Under the pieces are notes generated by a model. It did not search any database. It saw only the letters and a list, made by a program, of their open reading frames with translations, and was not told the origin of the DNA. A program made the position numbers and the translations under genes. Below, piece after piece: positions 55,924 to 64,000 of a DNA stretch of 64,000 nt. The DNA is taken from assembly GCF_000526995.1 (NCBI RefSeq), contig NZ_AZUI01000001.1, forward strand, positions 4,196,001 to 4,260,000, written 5' to 3'. This DNA is from Lacrimispora indolis DSM 755 (lineage in GTDB: Bacteria; Bacillota; Clostridia; Lachnospirales; Lachnospiraceae). Numbering within the stretch: the first letter of the stretch is position 1; each line of letters starts with the position of its first letter.

Positions 55924-57057
55924 ATGAAATCAGGAAATCATAAGCTGTTTTGGGCATTGACGGCCGCAATACTGGTAACGGGAAGCGTTTCCGGATGCAC
56001 AAAATCAAAGGAGGCCGGAGGGGATCCGGCAAAGACAGGTGAAAAAAGTTATACGCTCAACGTGGCAAAGACCAGTTCTTCCGCGCTGACGAATCCGCTG
56101 ATCCAGCTGGCAGAGGAGAAGGGCTATTTTGACGGCTACCGTTTGGAACTCAAAAACACCACCCTTGAAACCTCGGGCACCTTTGAAGCCCTCAGCATCG
56201 GAAAGGTTGATACGACCTACGGACAGTTGATCCCGCCCTTGAGCTACGGGTCCCAGGGCTCGGATGTCACGTTGTTTGCAGGCACTATTTCAGGCGGAAT
56301 GTGCGTCGTTGTAAGGCCTGAGAACGAAGAAGAATTAAAGGATTTAAAAAACTGGAAAGGCAAAAACATAGGCGTTATCCAGCTGTCCACATCCGAAATG
56401 GTTACCAAGTATGTACTGGGCAAGGACTATGGCTATAAAGCCGGAGAAGATTTAACGTATACGCTGATTGACGGATATCCCAACATTTCCCTTGCAGTCA
56501 ACAAAGGCACGGTGGACATCGGTTTTATTTCCGCGGAGTATGTGGAAGGCGCGGTTTCGGAAGGCCTGGTTTACCTCTTTCCGCTGACCAATCTGCTGGA
56601 GGATTACGTATGCTGCCGCCAGACCGCATACAGCAAATCCTTCAAAGACAACAGGGAGGCATATGTGGCTTATTTAAAAGGACAGATCCGTGCATATAAA
56701 GACTACGTAAAGGATGAAGCCGGGACGGTGGCATCCCTTGCACAGGCGACCGGTGAAACGGAAGACTATATTAAAAATTATATTTACAACAAGGAAACCA
56801 ACGGAAACCGTACCTATAACCCGGACCCCAATTATAATGGAACGCTGGCGGTTTATGACACCCTTCTGGAATGGGATTATGTGGAAAAGGGAACCGTACT
56901 TTCCCAGTTTTATGATCTGTCCGTATATGCAGATGCCTTAAAGGCTGTGATAGAAGAATACCCGGATGATACGTTCTTTACGGATATGTGGAAATATTTT
57001 GAAAAAAATAACAGTGAATATCCTGATTTTGATAAGGTTTACGGTAATTACCTGTGA
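55924..57057 (+). CDS. NitT/TauT (SsuA)-type ABC substrate-binding lipoprotein
   Basis: 377 aa with signal and lipobox VSGCTK. The order of motifs is that of SsuA/TauA/ThiY: NPLIQLAEEKGYFDGYRLEL, TFEALSIGKVDTTYGQ and NWKGKNIGVIQ. It starts directly after the aminotransferase stop with GGAGGAG. Ligands in this family include alkanesulfonates and taurine, which agrees with a sulfur theme, but also pyrimidines and nitrate. Confidence 0.85.
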   Translation: MKSGNHKLFWALTAAILVTGSVSGCTKSKEAGGDPAKTGEKSYTLNVAKTSSSALTNPLIQLAEEKGYFDGYRLELKNTTLETSGTFEALSIGKVDTTYGQLIPPLSYGSQGSDVTLFAGTISGGMCVVVRPENEEELKDLKNWKGKNIGVIQLSTSEMVTKYVLGKDYGYKAGEDLTYTLIDGYPNISLAVNKGTVDIGFISAEYVEGAVSEGLVYLFPLTNLLEDYVCCRQTAYSKSFKDNREAYVAYLKGQIRAYKDYVKDEAGTVASLAQATGETEDYIKNYIYNKETNGNRTYNPDPNYNGTLAVYDTLLEWDYVEKGTVLSQFYDLSVYADALKAVIEEYPDDTFFTDMWKYFEKNNSEYPDFDKVYGNYL

Positions 57058-57147
57058 TGACCTGTGACACAAAGGGGAGATGATCCCCGGAAAAGACCGG
57101 CTTTCAAGCGGTTTAAGCTGAGCAGAAGGGAGTATGGGAAAAAGGAT

Positions 57148-57966
57148 ATGGCAGATGCGGTAATTGAAGTTCGCGATTTGAGTCTAACGTATGAAACGGA
57201 GAAAACAACATTTCAGGCTCTGGAACATATAAACTTATCGATCCAAAAAGGGGAATTTGTATGTCTGATCGGTCCCAGCGGATGTGGTAAAAGCACACTG
57301 TTAAGTGTTATGGAGGGTTTGAATCAGGCAACGTCAGGTGAAGTTCTGATCAATGGAAAAGCAGTTCATGGAACCGGGCCGGAGCGGGCGGTGGTATTTC
57401 AGAATTATTCCCTGTTTCCCTGGATGACGGCACGGCAGAATGTGGCATTTGCCGTAAGGGAATCCAGAAAGAAAACAAATGAAATAAGCAAAAAAGATTC
57501 TTTGGCAATCGCAGAGGAATTCCTGCACAAGGTAGATTTACATGGATTCGAAGACAAACTGCCGGGGGCTCTTTCCGGAGGGATGCAGCAGAGAGTCGCC
57601 ATAGCAAGGGCACTGGCATGTAAGCCGGAAATACTGCTCATGGATGAACCCTTCGGCGCAATCGATGCCAAGACCCGGGAAAACCTTCAGCTGCTGCTGC
57701 TGAAGCTGTGGGTGGAGGATGAAAGTAAAAAAACCATTGTTTTTGTGACCCATGATCTGGATGAGGCACTGCTTCTGGCGGACCGGATTGTTTTCATGGT
57801 GCCCAAAGGGATACATAGCGTTCTGGAGGTTTCCATTCCCCGCCCCCGCAGCAAAGAGGTGCTGTTCGACAATGATGAATACCGGAGACTCCATGGGGAA
57901 CTGGTGCGTTTGTTCTATATGGAGCATGTATCAAAAGAAATCGGGGGAAGCGAGGTAATCCTATGA
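57148..57966 (+). CDS. NitT/TauT (SsuB)-type ABC transporter ATPase
   Basis: 272 aa from ATG 57148; the frame is open back to a GTG at 57064, and neither start has a well-spaced ribosome binding site. Walker A GPSGCGKST, Q-loop VFQNYSLFPWMTARQNV, signature LSGGMQQR, Walker B ILLMDEPFGAIDAKT and H-loop VTHDLDEA are all of the SsuB/TauB type. Confidence 0.88.
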   Translation: MADAVIEVRDLSLTYETEKTTFQALEHINLSIQKGEFVCLIGPSGCGKSTLLSVMEGLNQATSGEVLINGKAVHGTGPERAVVFQNYSLFPWMTARQNVAFAVRESRKKTNEISKKDSLAIAEEFLHKVDLHGFEDKLPGALSGGMQQRVAIARALACKPEILLMDEPFGAIDAKTRENLQLLLLKLWVEDESKKTIVFVTHDLDEALLLADRIVFMVPKGIHSVLEVSIPRPRSKEVLFDNDEYRRLHGELVRLFYMEHVSKEIGGSEVIL

Positions 57967-58886
57967 CCGCAAAAAAAATCCTGAACCTTCCCAACCTTCT
58001 GTATGTTTTCATATGGCTGTGTTTCCTTCTGCCAAGCCGTTACGCTGCCGAAATGAAGATCGGATTAAGGGACTGGTACGCATTCGGTGCGGTGCTTGTG
58101 CTTTTAGAGATCATTTATCTTATAAAAATAAATAATAAGGCGAAAATGCAGGCGACAAAGGATATTACCGGCTTCGTATACGCTGTTTTTCTGGTGTGGG
58201 AGCTGCTGGTTTCCAGGCTGAACCTTCTGCCCTATGTGTTCATACCGGCGCCGGAAAATGTTTTTTATGTGTTTTTGGATGATGCAAAGGTAATGCTGGA
58301 AGGCTTCGCCAGCTCCATGTATCTGCTGGTCATCGGCCTGCTCTCTGCCATTGTTTCGGCAGTGATCCTGGGAACCCTGGTGGGCTGGGTCCCCAGGCTG
58401 CGGAATGCCATCTATCCGATTACTAAAGCGATTTCAACCGTGCCGGCCCTGATCTATACGCCCTATGTGGTGCTTTTGATGCCCACCTTTAAGGCGGCCT
58501 CATTGTTTGTGATCTTCTTGAGCATCTTCTGGGGAACCTTTATGGGCATGATCAATAATACCGCTTTTGTGGAAAACCGGATCATAAATTCCGCCAAGGT
58601 ACTGAACGTATCTACATTTACCATACTCTTTAAGATCATTATTCCGTTCAATATGCCGCGGATCATCAACGGTCTGCCCATCCATCTGTCAACCGCCCTG
58701 ATGACTCTGACGGCGGCGGAGATGATCGGCGCTGACAGCGGAATGGGATTTTATGTCCGGGTGTCGTTAAATTACGCAAATTATACCAAGGCGATTGCAG
58801 GGATCATATTTATCGGGATCGTGGTCACAGGATTAAACGAGGTGGTGAATCTGTTAAAAAACAGATTCGTCAACTGGGAATATTGA
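57963..58886 (+). CDS. NitT/TauT (SsuC)-type ABC transporter permease
   Basis: 307 aa, slightly longer than SsuC, with two or three extra N-terminal helices. The coupling region ENRIINSAKVLNVSTFTILFKIIIP near residue 200 and LTAAEMIGADSGMGFY match the family. The start overlaps the ATPase stop by 4 bases. Confidence 0.88.
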   Translation: MTAKKILNLPNLLYVFIWLCFLLPSRYAAEMKIGLRDWYAFGAVLVLLEIIYLIKINNKAKMQATKDITGFVYAVFLVWELLVSRLNLLPYVFIPAPENVFYVFLDDAKVMLEGFASSMYLLVIGLLSAIVSAVILGTLVGWVPRLRNAIYPITKAISTVPALIYTPYVVLLMPTFKAASLFVIFLSIFWGTFMGMINNTAFVENRIINSAKVLNVSTFTILFKIIIPFNMPRIINGLPIHLSTALMTLTAAEMIGADSGMGFYVRVSLNYANYTKAIAGIIFIGIVVTGLNEVVNLLKNRFVNWEY

Positions 58887-58902
58887 GCCAAAGGAGGGAT
58901 TC

Positions 58903-59103
58903 ATGTCTGACAGAGCTTCAAAATATGATCTTACCGCCGGCAAAATAATGCCCGGGCTTCTGCGCCTTTCCCTTCCTACCATGGGCGTGCAGCTCATCCA
59001 GATGACCTATAACTTTGCCGGCATGTTCTGGCTGGGAAGGCTCTCAAGCGGTGCGGTAGCAGCCAGCGGAACCGTGGGGGTCCTCATATGGCTGTCTTTA
59101 TAA
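58903..59103 (+). pseudogene. Truncated MATE efflux protein (N-terminal 66 aa)
   Basis: The opening of a MATE/NorM transporter is plain: LTAGKIMPGLLRLSLPTMGVQLIQM then MFWLGRLSSGAVAASGT. The frame stops after 66 residues, in the second helix, where a complete protein would have about 450. The next operon begins 52 bases later. It is a deletion remnant marking a junction between two parts of the island. Confidence 0.8.
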
Positions 59104-59155
59104 AATAAAAAAACGGCACAGATAGAAAACCAAGGCGAAAGGAATGTGAGTTAAT

Positions 59156-59860
59156 ATGAATCAATATTTTAACTTTATGAAAATACCGGGGCTCATGGCA
59201 AAGGTGATGACCGCTTTTCCGGTCACGATAAAGCTGGTTTTGTTTTCCTTGCTCTTTGGACTGCTCATCGGCTTTGTATTTGCCTGCATGGCTTTAGCAA
59301 AAAGTAAATTATTAAACGCCATGGCAAAGGGTTATATTGCTTTTATGAGGGGGATGCCAATCCTGGTGCTTATTTTTATTTTGTATTTTGTCATGCCCCT
59401 GTATTTAAAAAAGATCGGAATCAATACGGCATCCTGGAACAAGGATTCTTTTATTATTGCAACACTGTCTCTTACTTCGGCGGCCAATATGGCAGAGATG
59501 ATGCGATCTGCTTATCTGTCGGTTGATAAGTATCAATGGGAGGCAGCCTATAGCGTGGGAATGGGGAATTTGACTGCCTTTCGCCGGGTTATTTTCCCCC
59601 AGGCCTTTGGGGTCGCCATACCGGTTTTAGGGAATAACATTATTTATATTTTCAAGTCTACGTCGCTGGCCTTTTCCATCGGAGCCGTGGATATGTTCGG
59701 CAGAGCAAAGCTGATCAGTTCTAATTTATATGGATTGAACCGTGCCGAGCTTTATTTGGGGGTATCCATTATATTCTGGGTGGTGAGTGTCTTTTTAGAA
59801 CAGATCACAAAATGGGCGGAACGAGTGTATACCAAAGGCAAAAAAATACAGATGAATTAA
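59156..59860 (+). CDS. Amino-acid-type ABC transporter permease
   Basis: 234 aa HisM-type permease: FMRGMPILVLIFILYFVMP and the loop MMRSAYLSVDKYQWEAAYSVGMG with FPQAFG. It starts a permease-permease-ATPase set with no binding protein gene nearby. Confidence 0.9.
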   Translation: MNQYFNFMKIPGLMAKVMTAFPVTIKLVLFSLLFGLLIGFVFACMALAKSKLLNAMAKGYIAFMRGMPILVLIFILYFVMPLYLKKIGINTASWNKDSFIIATLSLTSAANMAEMMRSAYLSVDKYQWEAAYSVGMGNLTAFRRVIFPQAFGVAIPVLGNNIIYIFKSTSLAFSIGAVDMFGRAKLISSNLYGLNRAELYLGVSIIFWVVSVFLEQITKWAERVYTKGKKIQMN

Positions 59861-59874
59861 AGAGGAGGAGATTC

Positions 59875-60582
59875 ATGGATTTTGAATTTATCGCATCAAT
59901 GCTGCCTGCAATGATACCTGCAGTAAAAAATACGCTTATTATCACCTTTTTCTCCGCCTTCTTTGGCTGGATTTTTGGTATTGTAATCGCGTTAATTCGG
60001 ATAAATAAAATAAAAGGCCTGTCCCGGCTGTTTGCTGTTTATGTATCTTTTATGAGAAGTGTGCCCCTGGTAATTATCATGTTTTTTATTTATTATGCCA
60101 TACCCACGTTTATCGCTTATTATCGTTTTGAGCACGGGCTTTCCGTAGCCTCTGTGGCGGGAAATAAAAGCATCATTTACCCTATCATAGCTATGAGCAT
60201 TTCAGAGGCTGCTTTTGCCTCAGAAACCTTTCGTTCCAGTCTGCTTGCGATTCCCCACGATCAGTTAGAGTCAGCGAAAAGCATAGGAATGACCACCTTA
60301 CAGGCCTGTTTCCGCATTATCTTTCCGCAGGCGTTTGTTATCGCCCTGCCTAATATGGGAGGATTATTTATCGGCCTTATAAAAAACTCCACACTGGCTT
60401 ATTATTCGGGCGTGGTGGAAATTACGGGCATGGCTTATACCCTGGCCAGTCCCAGTTATCAATTTCTGGAAGCATTTTTTCTGATTGCGGTGATTTATGA
60501 AACATTAAGCTTTGTCTTTTCAAAACTGTTTCGTAGGTTTGAGCAGAAGATGAGCAAATATAAAAAGGGAATTGTCCTATAG
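59875..60582 (+). CDS. Amino-acid-type ABC transporter permease
   Basis: 235 aa, second permease: FMRSVPLVIIMFFIYYAIP and SETFRSSLLAIPHDQLESAKSIGM with FPQAFV. ATG 59875 follows GAGGAGG; the frame is open further upstream but overlaps the previous gene. Its opening residues MDFEFI match those of the permease at 576. Confidence 0.9.
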   Translation: MDFEFIASMLPAMIPAVKNTLIITFFSAFFGWIFGIVIALIRINKIKGLSRLFAVYVSFMRSVPLVIIMFFIYYAIPTFIAYYRFEHGLSVASVAGNKSIIYPIIAMSISEAAFASETFRSSLLAIPHDQLESAKSIGMTTLQACFRIIFPQAFVIALPNMGGLFIGLIKNSTLAYYSGVVEITGMAYTLASPSYQFLEAFFLIAVIYETLSFVFSKLFRRFEQKMSKYKKGIVL

Positions 60583-60599
60583 GAGAAGGGAGTGACATT

Positions 60600-61355
60600 A
60601 TGATTGAAATGGAAAATGTAAAGAAAAGCTTTGGAAACTCCCAAATTTTAAAAGGAATTTCCATTCGGGTGAAGAAAGGTGATGTAACGGTTATCATTGG
60701 ACCCAGCGGCTCGGGAAAAACCACACTTTTACGCTGTATCAATTTTTTGGAAAAAGCGGATGAAGGAAAACTGACGATCGATGATCTGACCGTGAATATG
60801 AAAAAAAGCAGCAAAAAAGAAACGTTAAATATTCGAAGAAAATGTGCCTTTGTATTTCAAAATTACGGTTTATTTCTAAATAAAACCGCTTTGGAAAACG
60901 TTATGGAGGGGCTGGTGGCGGTTCAGAAAAAGTCAAAAGAAGAGGCGAAAAAAATCGCTGTGGAGACTTTGGAATGGGTTGGCCTGTCTGACCGCATGGA
61001 TTATTATCCTGTCAACTTATCCGGCGGACAGCAGCAGCGGGTGGGGATTGCCAGAGCAGTGGCTCTCTCTCCGAAGGTGATCTTATTTGATGAACCTACC
61101 TCGGCTTTAGATCCGGAATTAGTGGGAGAGACTTTAGAACTCATAAAAAAGGTGGCCCAGACAGGTATTACCATGATCGTGGTAACTCATGAAATGTCAT
61201 TTGCCCAGGAAGTTGCCAGTCAGGTAATCTTTATGGATGAGGGATTGGTAGTAGAAACGGGGACGCCAAAGGAAATTTTCGGCAAGCCTAAAAATGAAAG
61301 AACCAAACAGTTTTTAACCCGCATTAATTCGCAGGACAGTATTTATTATATCTAA
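60600..61355 (+). CDS. Amino-acid-type ABC transporter ATPase
   Basis: 251 aa, strongly similar to the ATPase at 52621. Walker [10 protein letters not shown], signature LSGGQQQR, Walker [14 protein letters not shown]-loop VTHEMSF. The set lacks its own binding protein, so it may share those at 37216 or 50388, or one beyond the window. The pair-3 genes start 25 bases later. Confidence 0.93.
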   Translation: MIEMENVKKSFGNSQILKGISIRVKKGDVTVIIGPSGSGKTTLLRCINFLEKADEGKLTIDDLTVNMKKSSKKETLNIRRKCAFVFQNYGLFLNKTALENVMEGLVAVQKKSKEEAKKIAVETLEWVGLSDRMDYYPVNLSGGQQQRVGIARAVALSPKVILFDEPTSALDPELVGETLELIKKVAQTGITMIVVTHEMSFAQEVASQVIFMDEGLVVETGTPKEIFGKPKNERTKQFLTRINSQDSIYYI

Positions 61356-61380
61356 AAGTCAGGAAAGGGGATCTGGTAAA

Positions 61381-62841
61381 ATGGAAAGAATCATCAGGGA
61401 TAAGATCCGTGATACGCGGGAGGGATTTACCGACGCACAGGCAGGAAGTGCAGGACATATGCGTGACAGAGTTAAGAAAAATTGTTTGAAAAATGCCCAC
61501 AGGAAATTTGAACAGGGAATCCAATGTGTTCAGGTAAACAGCGTGAATGCGCTGGCCAGTATTCAGGATTCTGTTATGATTATACATTCCCCCTATGGGT
61601 GTTCCGCCTGCGGCAGTCTGGCAGCCATCGAAAGAATCAATATATACAAGCATCATATGGGCGATACCAATGGAGAAAACAGCAGGATCATATCCACTGC
61701 TTTAGGGGAAAAGGAAGTGATATTAGGCGGTGAGGGCCGTCTGGAGGAAACGGCAAGAGAAGCAATTTTAAGGCACCATCCCAAAATGATTTTTATTTTG
61801 TCTTCTTGTGCATCTGCGATTATCGGAGACGATATCGATGCTGTTTCAGAACGATTGCAGGAAGAATATCCGGATGTGATTTTTGCCCCCATTCACTGTG
61901 AAGGCTTTAAATCCAGAAACCATGCGACCGGATATGATCTGGCTTTAAGCGCCCTGCAAAATTTTGTCATCAGGAATGCCAGACCCCAAAAGGAGAAAGG
62001 CCTCATTAATTTATTTGCCACCCATTCTTTAAGCCTGGCGGATCAGCTGGAGATGAAGCGCATGCTTAGGGCCATTGGTCTGGAAGCCAATATTATGCCT
62101 TACAATGCTGCCTATGAGGACATCATGCGAATTCCGGCGGCAGAGTATAACATTTCTGTGTGTCAGATCTTTGGGGATGAGTATATGGACTTTTTACATA
62201 AGGAATATGGAACTCCCTATACCGTCACTTGTATGCCTATCGGTTCAGACAGCACAGACCGGTGGTTAAGAGCCATTGCCAAACTGGTGGGAAAAGAAAA
62301 AGAGGCGGAGGAATTTATAGAGAGAGAACGGGGCGAGGTAGAAGAGGAAATCGGCCATATCAGGAAAAAGACGAAGGGGCTTAAGGTCTGTATTACGGCA
62401 GGTACCGGGCGCGGTTTAGCTGCCGCCACCTTAATGGGAGAATATGGGATGCAGCTTTTGTGTATCCATGCACCTTATTATGAAAAAGCGTATGTGGAAG
62501 ATTTTGAGCGTCTGGAGGAATACCACGGAAGTGAATTCCTCATTAATGTAGCAGATATGCAGCCATATGAGCAGATCAATTTAATTAAAAAATTGAAACC
62601 GGATGTATTTATCGGCATGGCAAACTGGGTATCCAGACTGGGGATTCCCACTACCCATATTTTAGATGGAAAACGGCCGACCTTTGGATACAGGGGCGTT
62701 TTGTATCTGGGGCGGAAAATCGAGGATGCTTTGGACAATAATAATTTCAATAAAAAGTTAAAGGATTTTTCAAATCCTCCTTTTAGGGACAGTTGGTATA
62801 AAGAGGATGCCTTTAAATACTTTGATTTTCCGGCACAATAA
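61381..62841 (+). CDS. Nitrogenase-like component 1 alpha subunit (pair 3)
   Basis: 486 aa, the closest relative of the pair-1 alpha. P-cluster positions: GIQCVQVN, SPYGCSACGS and LSSCASAIIGDD. Cofactor positions are kept: Cys in ISVCQIFGDEYM and His in PTTHILDGKRPT. The C-terminus PPFRDSWYKEDAFKYF parallels PYRDSWYEEDAFKYI of pair 1. It is placed directly after an importer, so pairs 1 and 3 may use different substrates delivered by different importers. Confidence 0.86.
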   Translation: MERIIRDKIRDTREGFTDAQAGSAGHMRDRVKKNCLKNAHRKFEQGIQCVQVNSVNALASIQDSVMIIHSPYGCSACGSLAAIERINIYKHHMGDTNGENSRIISTALGEKEVILGGEGRLEETAREAILRHHPKMIFILSSCASAIIGDDIDAVSERLQEEYPDVIFAPIHCEGFKSRNHATGYDLALSALQNFVIRNARPQKEKGLINLFATHSLSLADQLEMKRMLRAIGLEANIMPYNAAYEDIMRIPAAEYNISVCQIFGDEYMDFLHKEYGTPYTVTCMPIGSDSTDRWLRAIAKLVGKEKEAEEFIERERGEVEEEIGHIRKKTKGLKVCITAGTGRGLAAATLMGEYGMQLLCIHAPYYEKAYVEDFERLEEYHGSEFLINVADMQPYEQINLIKKLKPDVFIGMANWVSRLGIPTTHILDGKRPTFGYRGVLYLGRKIEDALDNNNFNKKLKDFSNPPFRDSWYKEDAFKYFDFPAQ

Positions 62842-62900
62842 AAGCTATGAGCTGAAAAAATGCTTCAAGGCAGTAAATGAAAAAATGGAGGATAGGTCAG

Positions 62901-64000
62901 ATGAAAAAGTGCACGGAGCGTCCAAGGATTCTTTGTTCTTTAAACGGTGCCATAGACGTAGTGGGAAATTTATATAAAGGAATCCCTATTTTACACGCCA
63001 GTCCTGGATGCAGTATGCAGGCGGCAGTTCAAACAAACCTATATTATTTAGGAGGCTATCACGGGATGCCCAGTTCTAACGCCTACGAAAAGGAAGTGGT
63101 ATTCGGTGGTGCGGGTAGGCTTAGAGAGACCATAGCCGGAAGCTTAGAGGTAATGGACGGTGAGCTTTATGCTGTCCTTACTGGCTGCAGCATGGGAATC
63201 AACGGAGATGATGTGGAGGCGGTGGTGCGAGAGTTCGAGGACAGCCCTTATCCCATCATTTCAGTTGATGTGGCTGGGTTTAAAGGAGATACTTACTATG
63301 GATATCAAAGTACACTTCTTGCAGTAGTGAAAAAGCTGGCCCGAAAAACAGAGACTGATCCGAAGCTGGTCAATCTCTATGGTCAGGTTCCAAGTGAAGA
63401 TATGACCTTCCGTGGTGATTTAGAGGAGCTTTCCCGTATCTTTCAAAAACTGGGATTAAAGGTGAATACTTTTTTTATTGCCAGAGACGGGATACAGCAG
63501 ATAACCGATTCAGGAAATGCGGCTTTAAATATTAATATTTCCACCTGGCTTAATAAAAACCTGGATGCCTATTATGAAAAAACTTTTGGCATCCCCACTC
63601 TGAATTATCCTGGGATGCCCATCGGCCCCACTGCTGTGGCAGACTTGATCCGTCAGATCGCGGAGCAATTGAATATTGAGAAAGCTTTGGCTGATCAAGT
63701 GATTTTTGTAGAACAACAGTATGTGTATGAATACTTTGATTCTCTTATGGGCAATTTTGAACGCCACAGATATATTTTGGTGGGTGAGAGCAATTTTGTG
63801 CTTGGAATCTCCAGATTTTTGACGAACGATCATGGGCACATTCCGTTGGCGGTGATCTGTACGGATAGTGTACCCGATAAAGTTCAACCGGAAATTGAAG
63901 CCCATATCAAAGCTTTGGCTTGCGACAGAAAGGCAGATGTATACTTTGAAAATGACGTGTACTTAGTGGAGCAGATAACGGAAAAGTATCAGGGACGGGC
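62901..64000 (+). CDS. Nitrogenase-like component 1 beta subunit (pair 3), cut by window end
   Basis: The first 366 codons of a NifK-superfamily protein, open to the edge. Cys positions are RILCSLNG, ASPGCSMQ and LTGCSMGINGDD. Later segments FGGAGRLRETI, LGLKVNTFF and YPGMPIGPT parallel pair 1 beta (FGGTKKLQST, LGLKVNTFF, YPGLPIGAS). ATG 62901 follows TGGAGGA. About 60 residues are likely missing. Confidence 0.85.
   Translation, partial: MKKCTERPRILCSLNGAIDVVGNLYKGIPILHASPGCSMQAAVQTNLYYLGGYHGMPSSNAYEKEVVFGGAGRLRETIAGSLEVMDGELYAVLTGCSMGINGDDVEAVVREFEDSPYPIISVDVAGFKGDTYYGYQSTLLAVVKKLARKTETDPKLVNLYGQVPSEDMTFRGDLEELSRIFQKLGLKVNTFFIARDGIQQITDSGNAALNINISTWLNKNLDAYYEKTFGIPTLNYPGMPIGPTAVADLIRQIAEQLNIEKALADQVIFVEQQYVYEYFDSLMGNFERHRYILVGESNFVLGISRFLTNDHGHIPLAVICTDSVPDKVQPEIEAHIKALACDRKADVYFENDVYLVEQITEKYQGR

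Overview
The window looks like chromosome from an anaerobic, low-to-mid GC Firmicute, most likely a Lachnospiraceae relative of Lacrimispora or Hungatella. This rests on strong AGGAGG-type ribosome binding sites, superoxide reductase, a DUF4317 protein, an IS91-type transposase of clostridial style and many ABC importers. The genus is an inference; there is no 16S or marker gene here.

Left part (1-29063) is mixed. It holds an amino-acid-type ABC importer behind a Cys-rich leader peptide and terminator (318-3549). A TetR gene and a two-subunit ABC exporter-type pair follow, with a DtxR/IdeR-like iron box, a methyltransferase and a VOC protein (3691-9598). Next come an IS91-family element (about 9800-11302) and an AfuABC/FbpABC-type importer with phosphoglucomutase, a PP2C-like phosphatase, a second binding protein and a two-component system (11522-21732). 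The section ends with desulfoferrodoxin, DUF4317, an acyltransferase, a full-length FokI-like restriction enzyme with no methylase partner, a Crp/Fnr regulator and a SulP permease.

Right part (29244-64000) is the notable region and reads as one sulfur-scavenging island. Two diverged copies of the same control module occur at 29244-29963 and 40843-41402. Each has a perfect -35/-10 promoter, a 39-codon ORF containing four consecutive Cys codons, an intrinsic terminator with a competing antiterminator segment, a yezD (DUF2292) gene and a second terminator. The first copy precedes two class-I amidotransferase-like gamma-glutamyl hydrolases (one a pseudoenzyme), a complete oligopeptide importer, a divergent tRNA-Cys(GCA)-like gene, an amino-acid-type importer lacking an ATPase, and an amidohydrolase. 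The second copy precedes a nitrogenase-like cluster: nifB-like radical SAM, two NifX-like proteins, one nifH-like reductase, three alpha/beta component-1 pairs (the last cut by the window end), a cysteine synthase broken by deletion, two more amino-acid-type importers, a dehydrogenase, an aminotransferase and a sulfonate/taurine-type importer.

Hypothesis: cysteine shortage stalls ribosomes on the poly-Cys leaders. This relieves attenuation of uptake systems for organosulfur compounds, of peptide/gamma-glutamyl cleavage, and of nitrogenase-like reductases that may break C-S bonds, as the methylthio-alkane reductases do. The leaders, terminators, duplicated modules, gene order and residue losses are visible in the sequence. 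The substrate and the regulation are inference.
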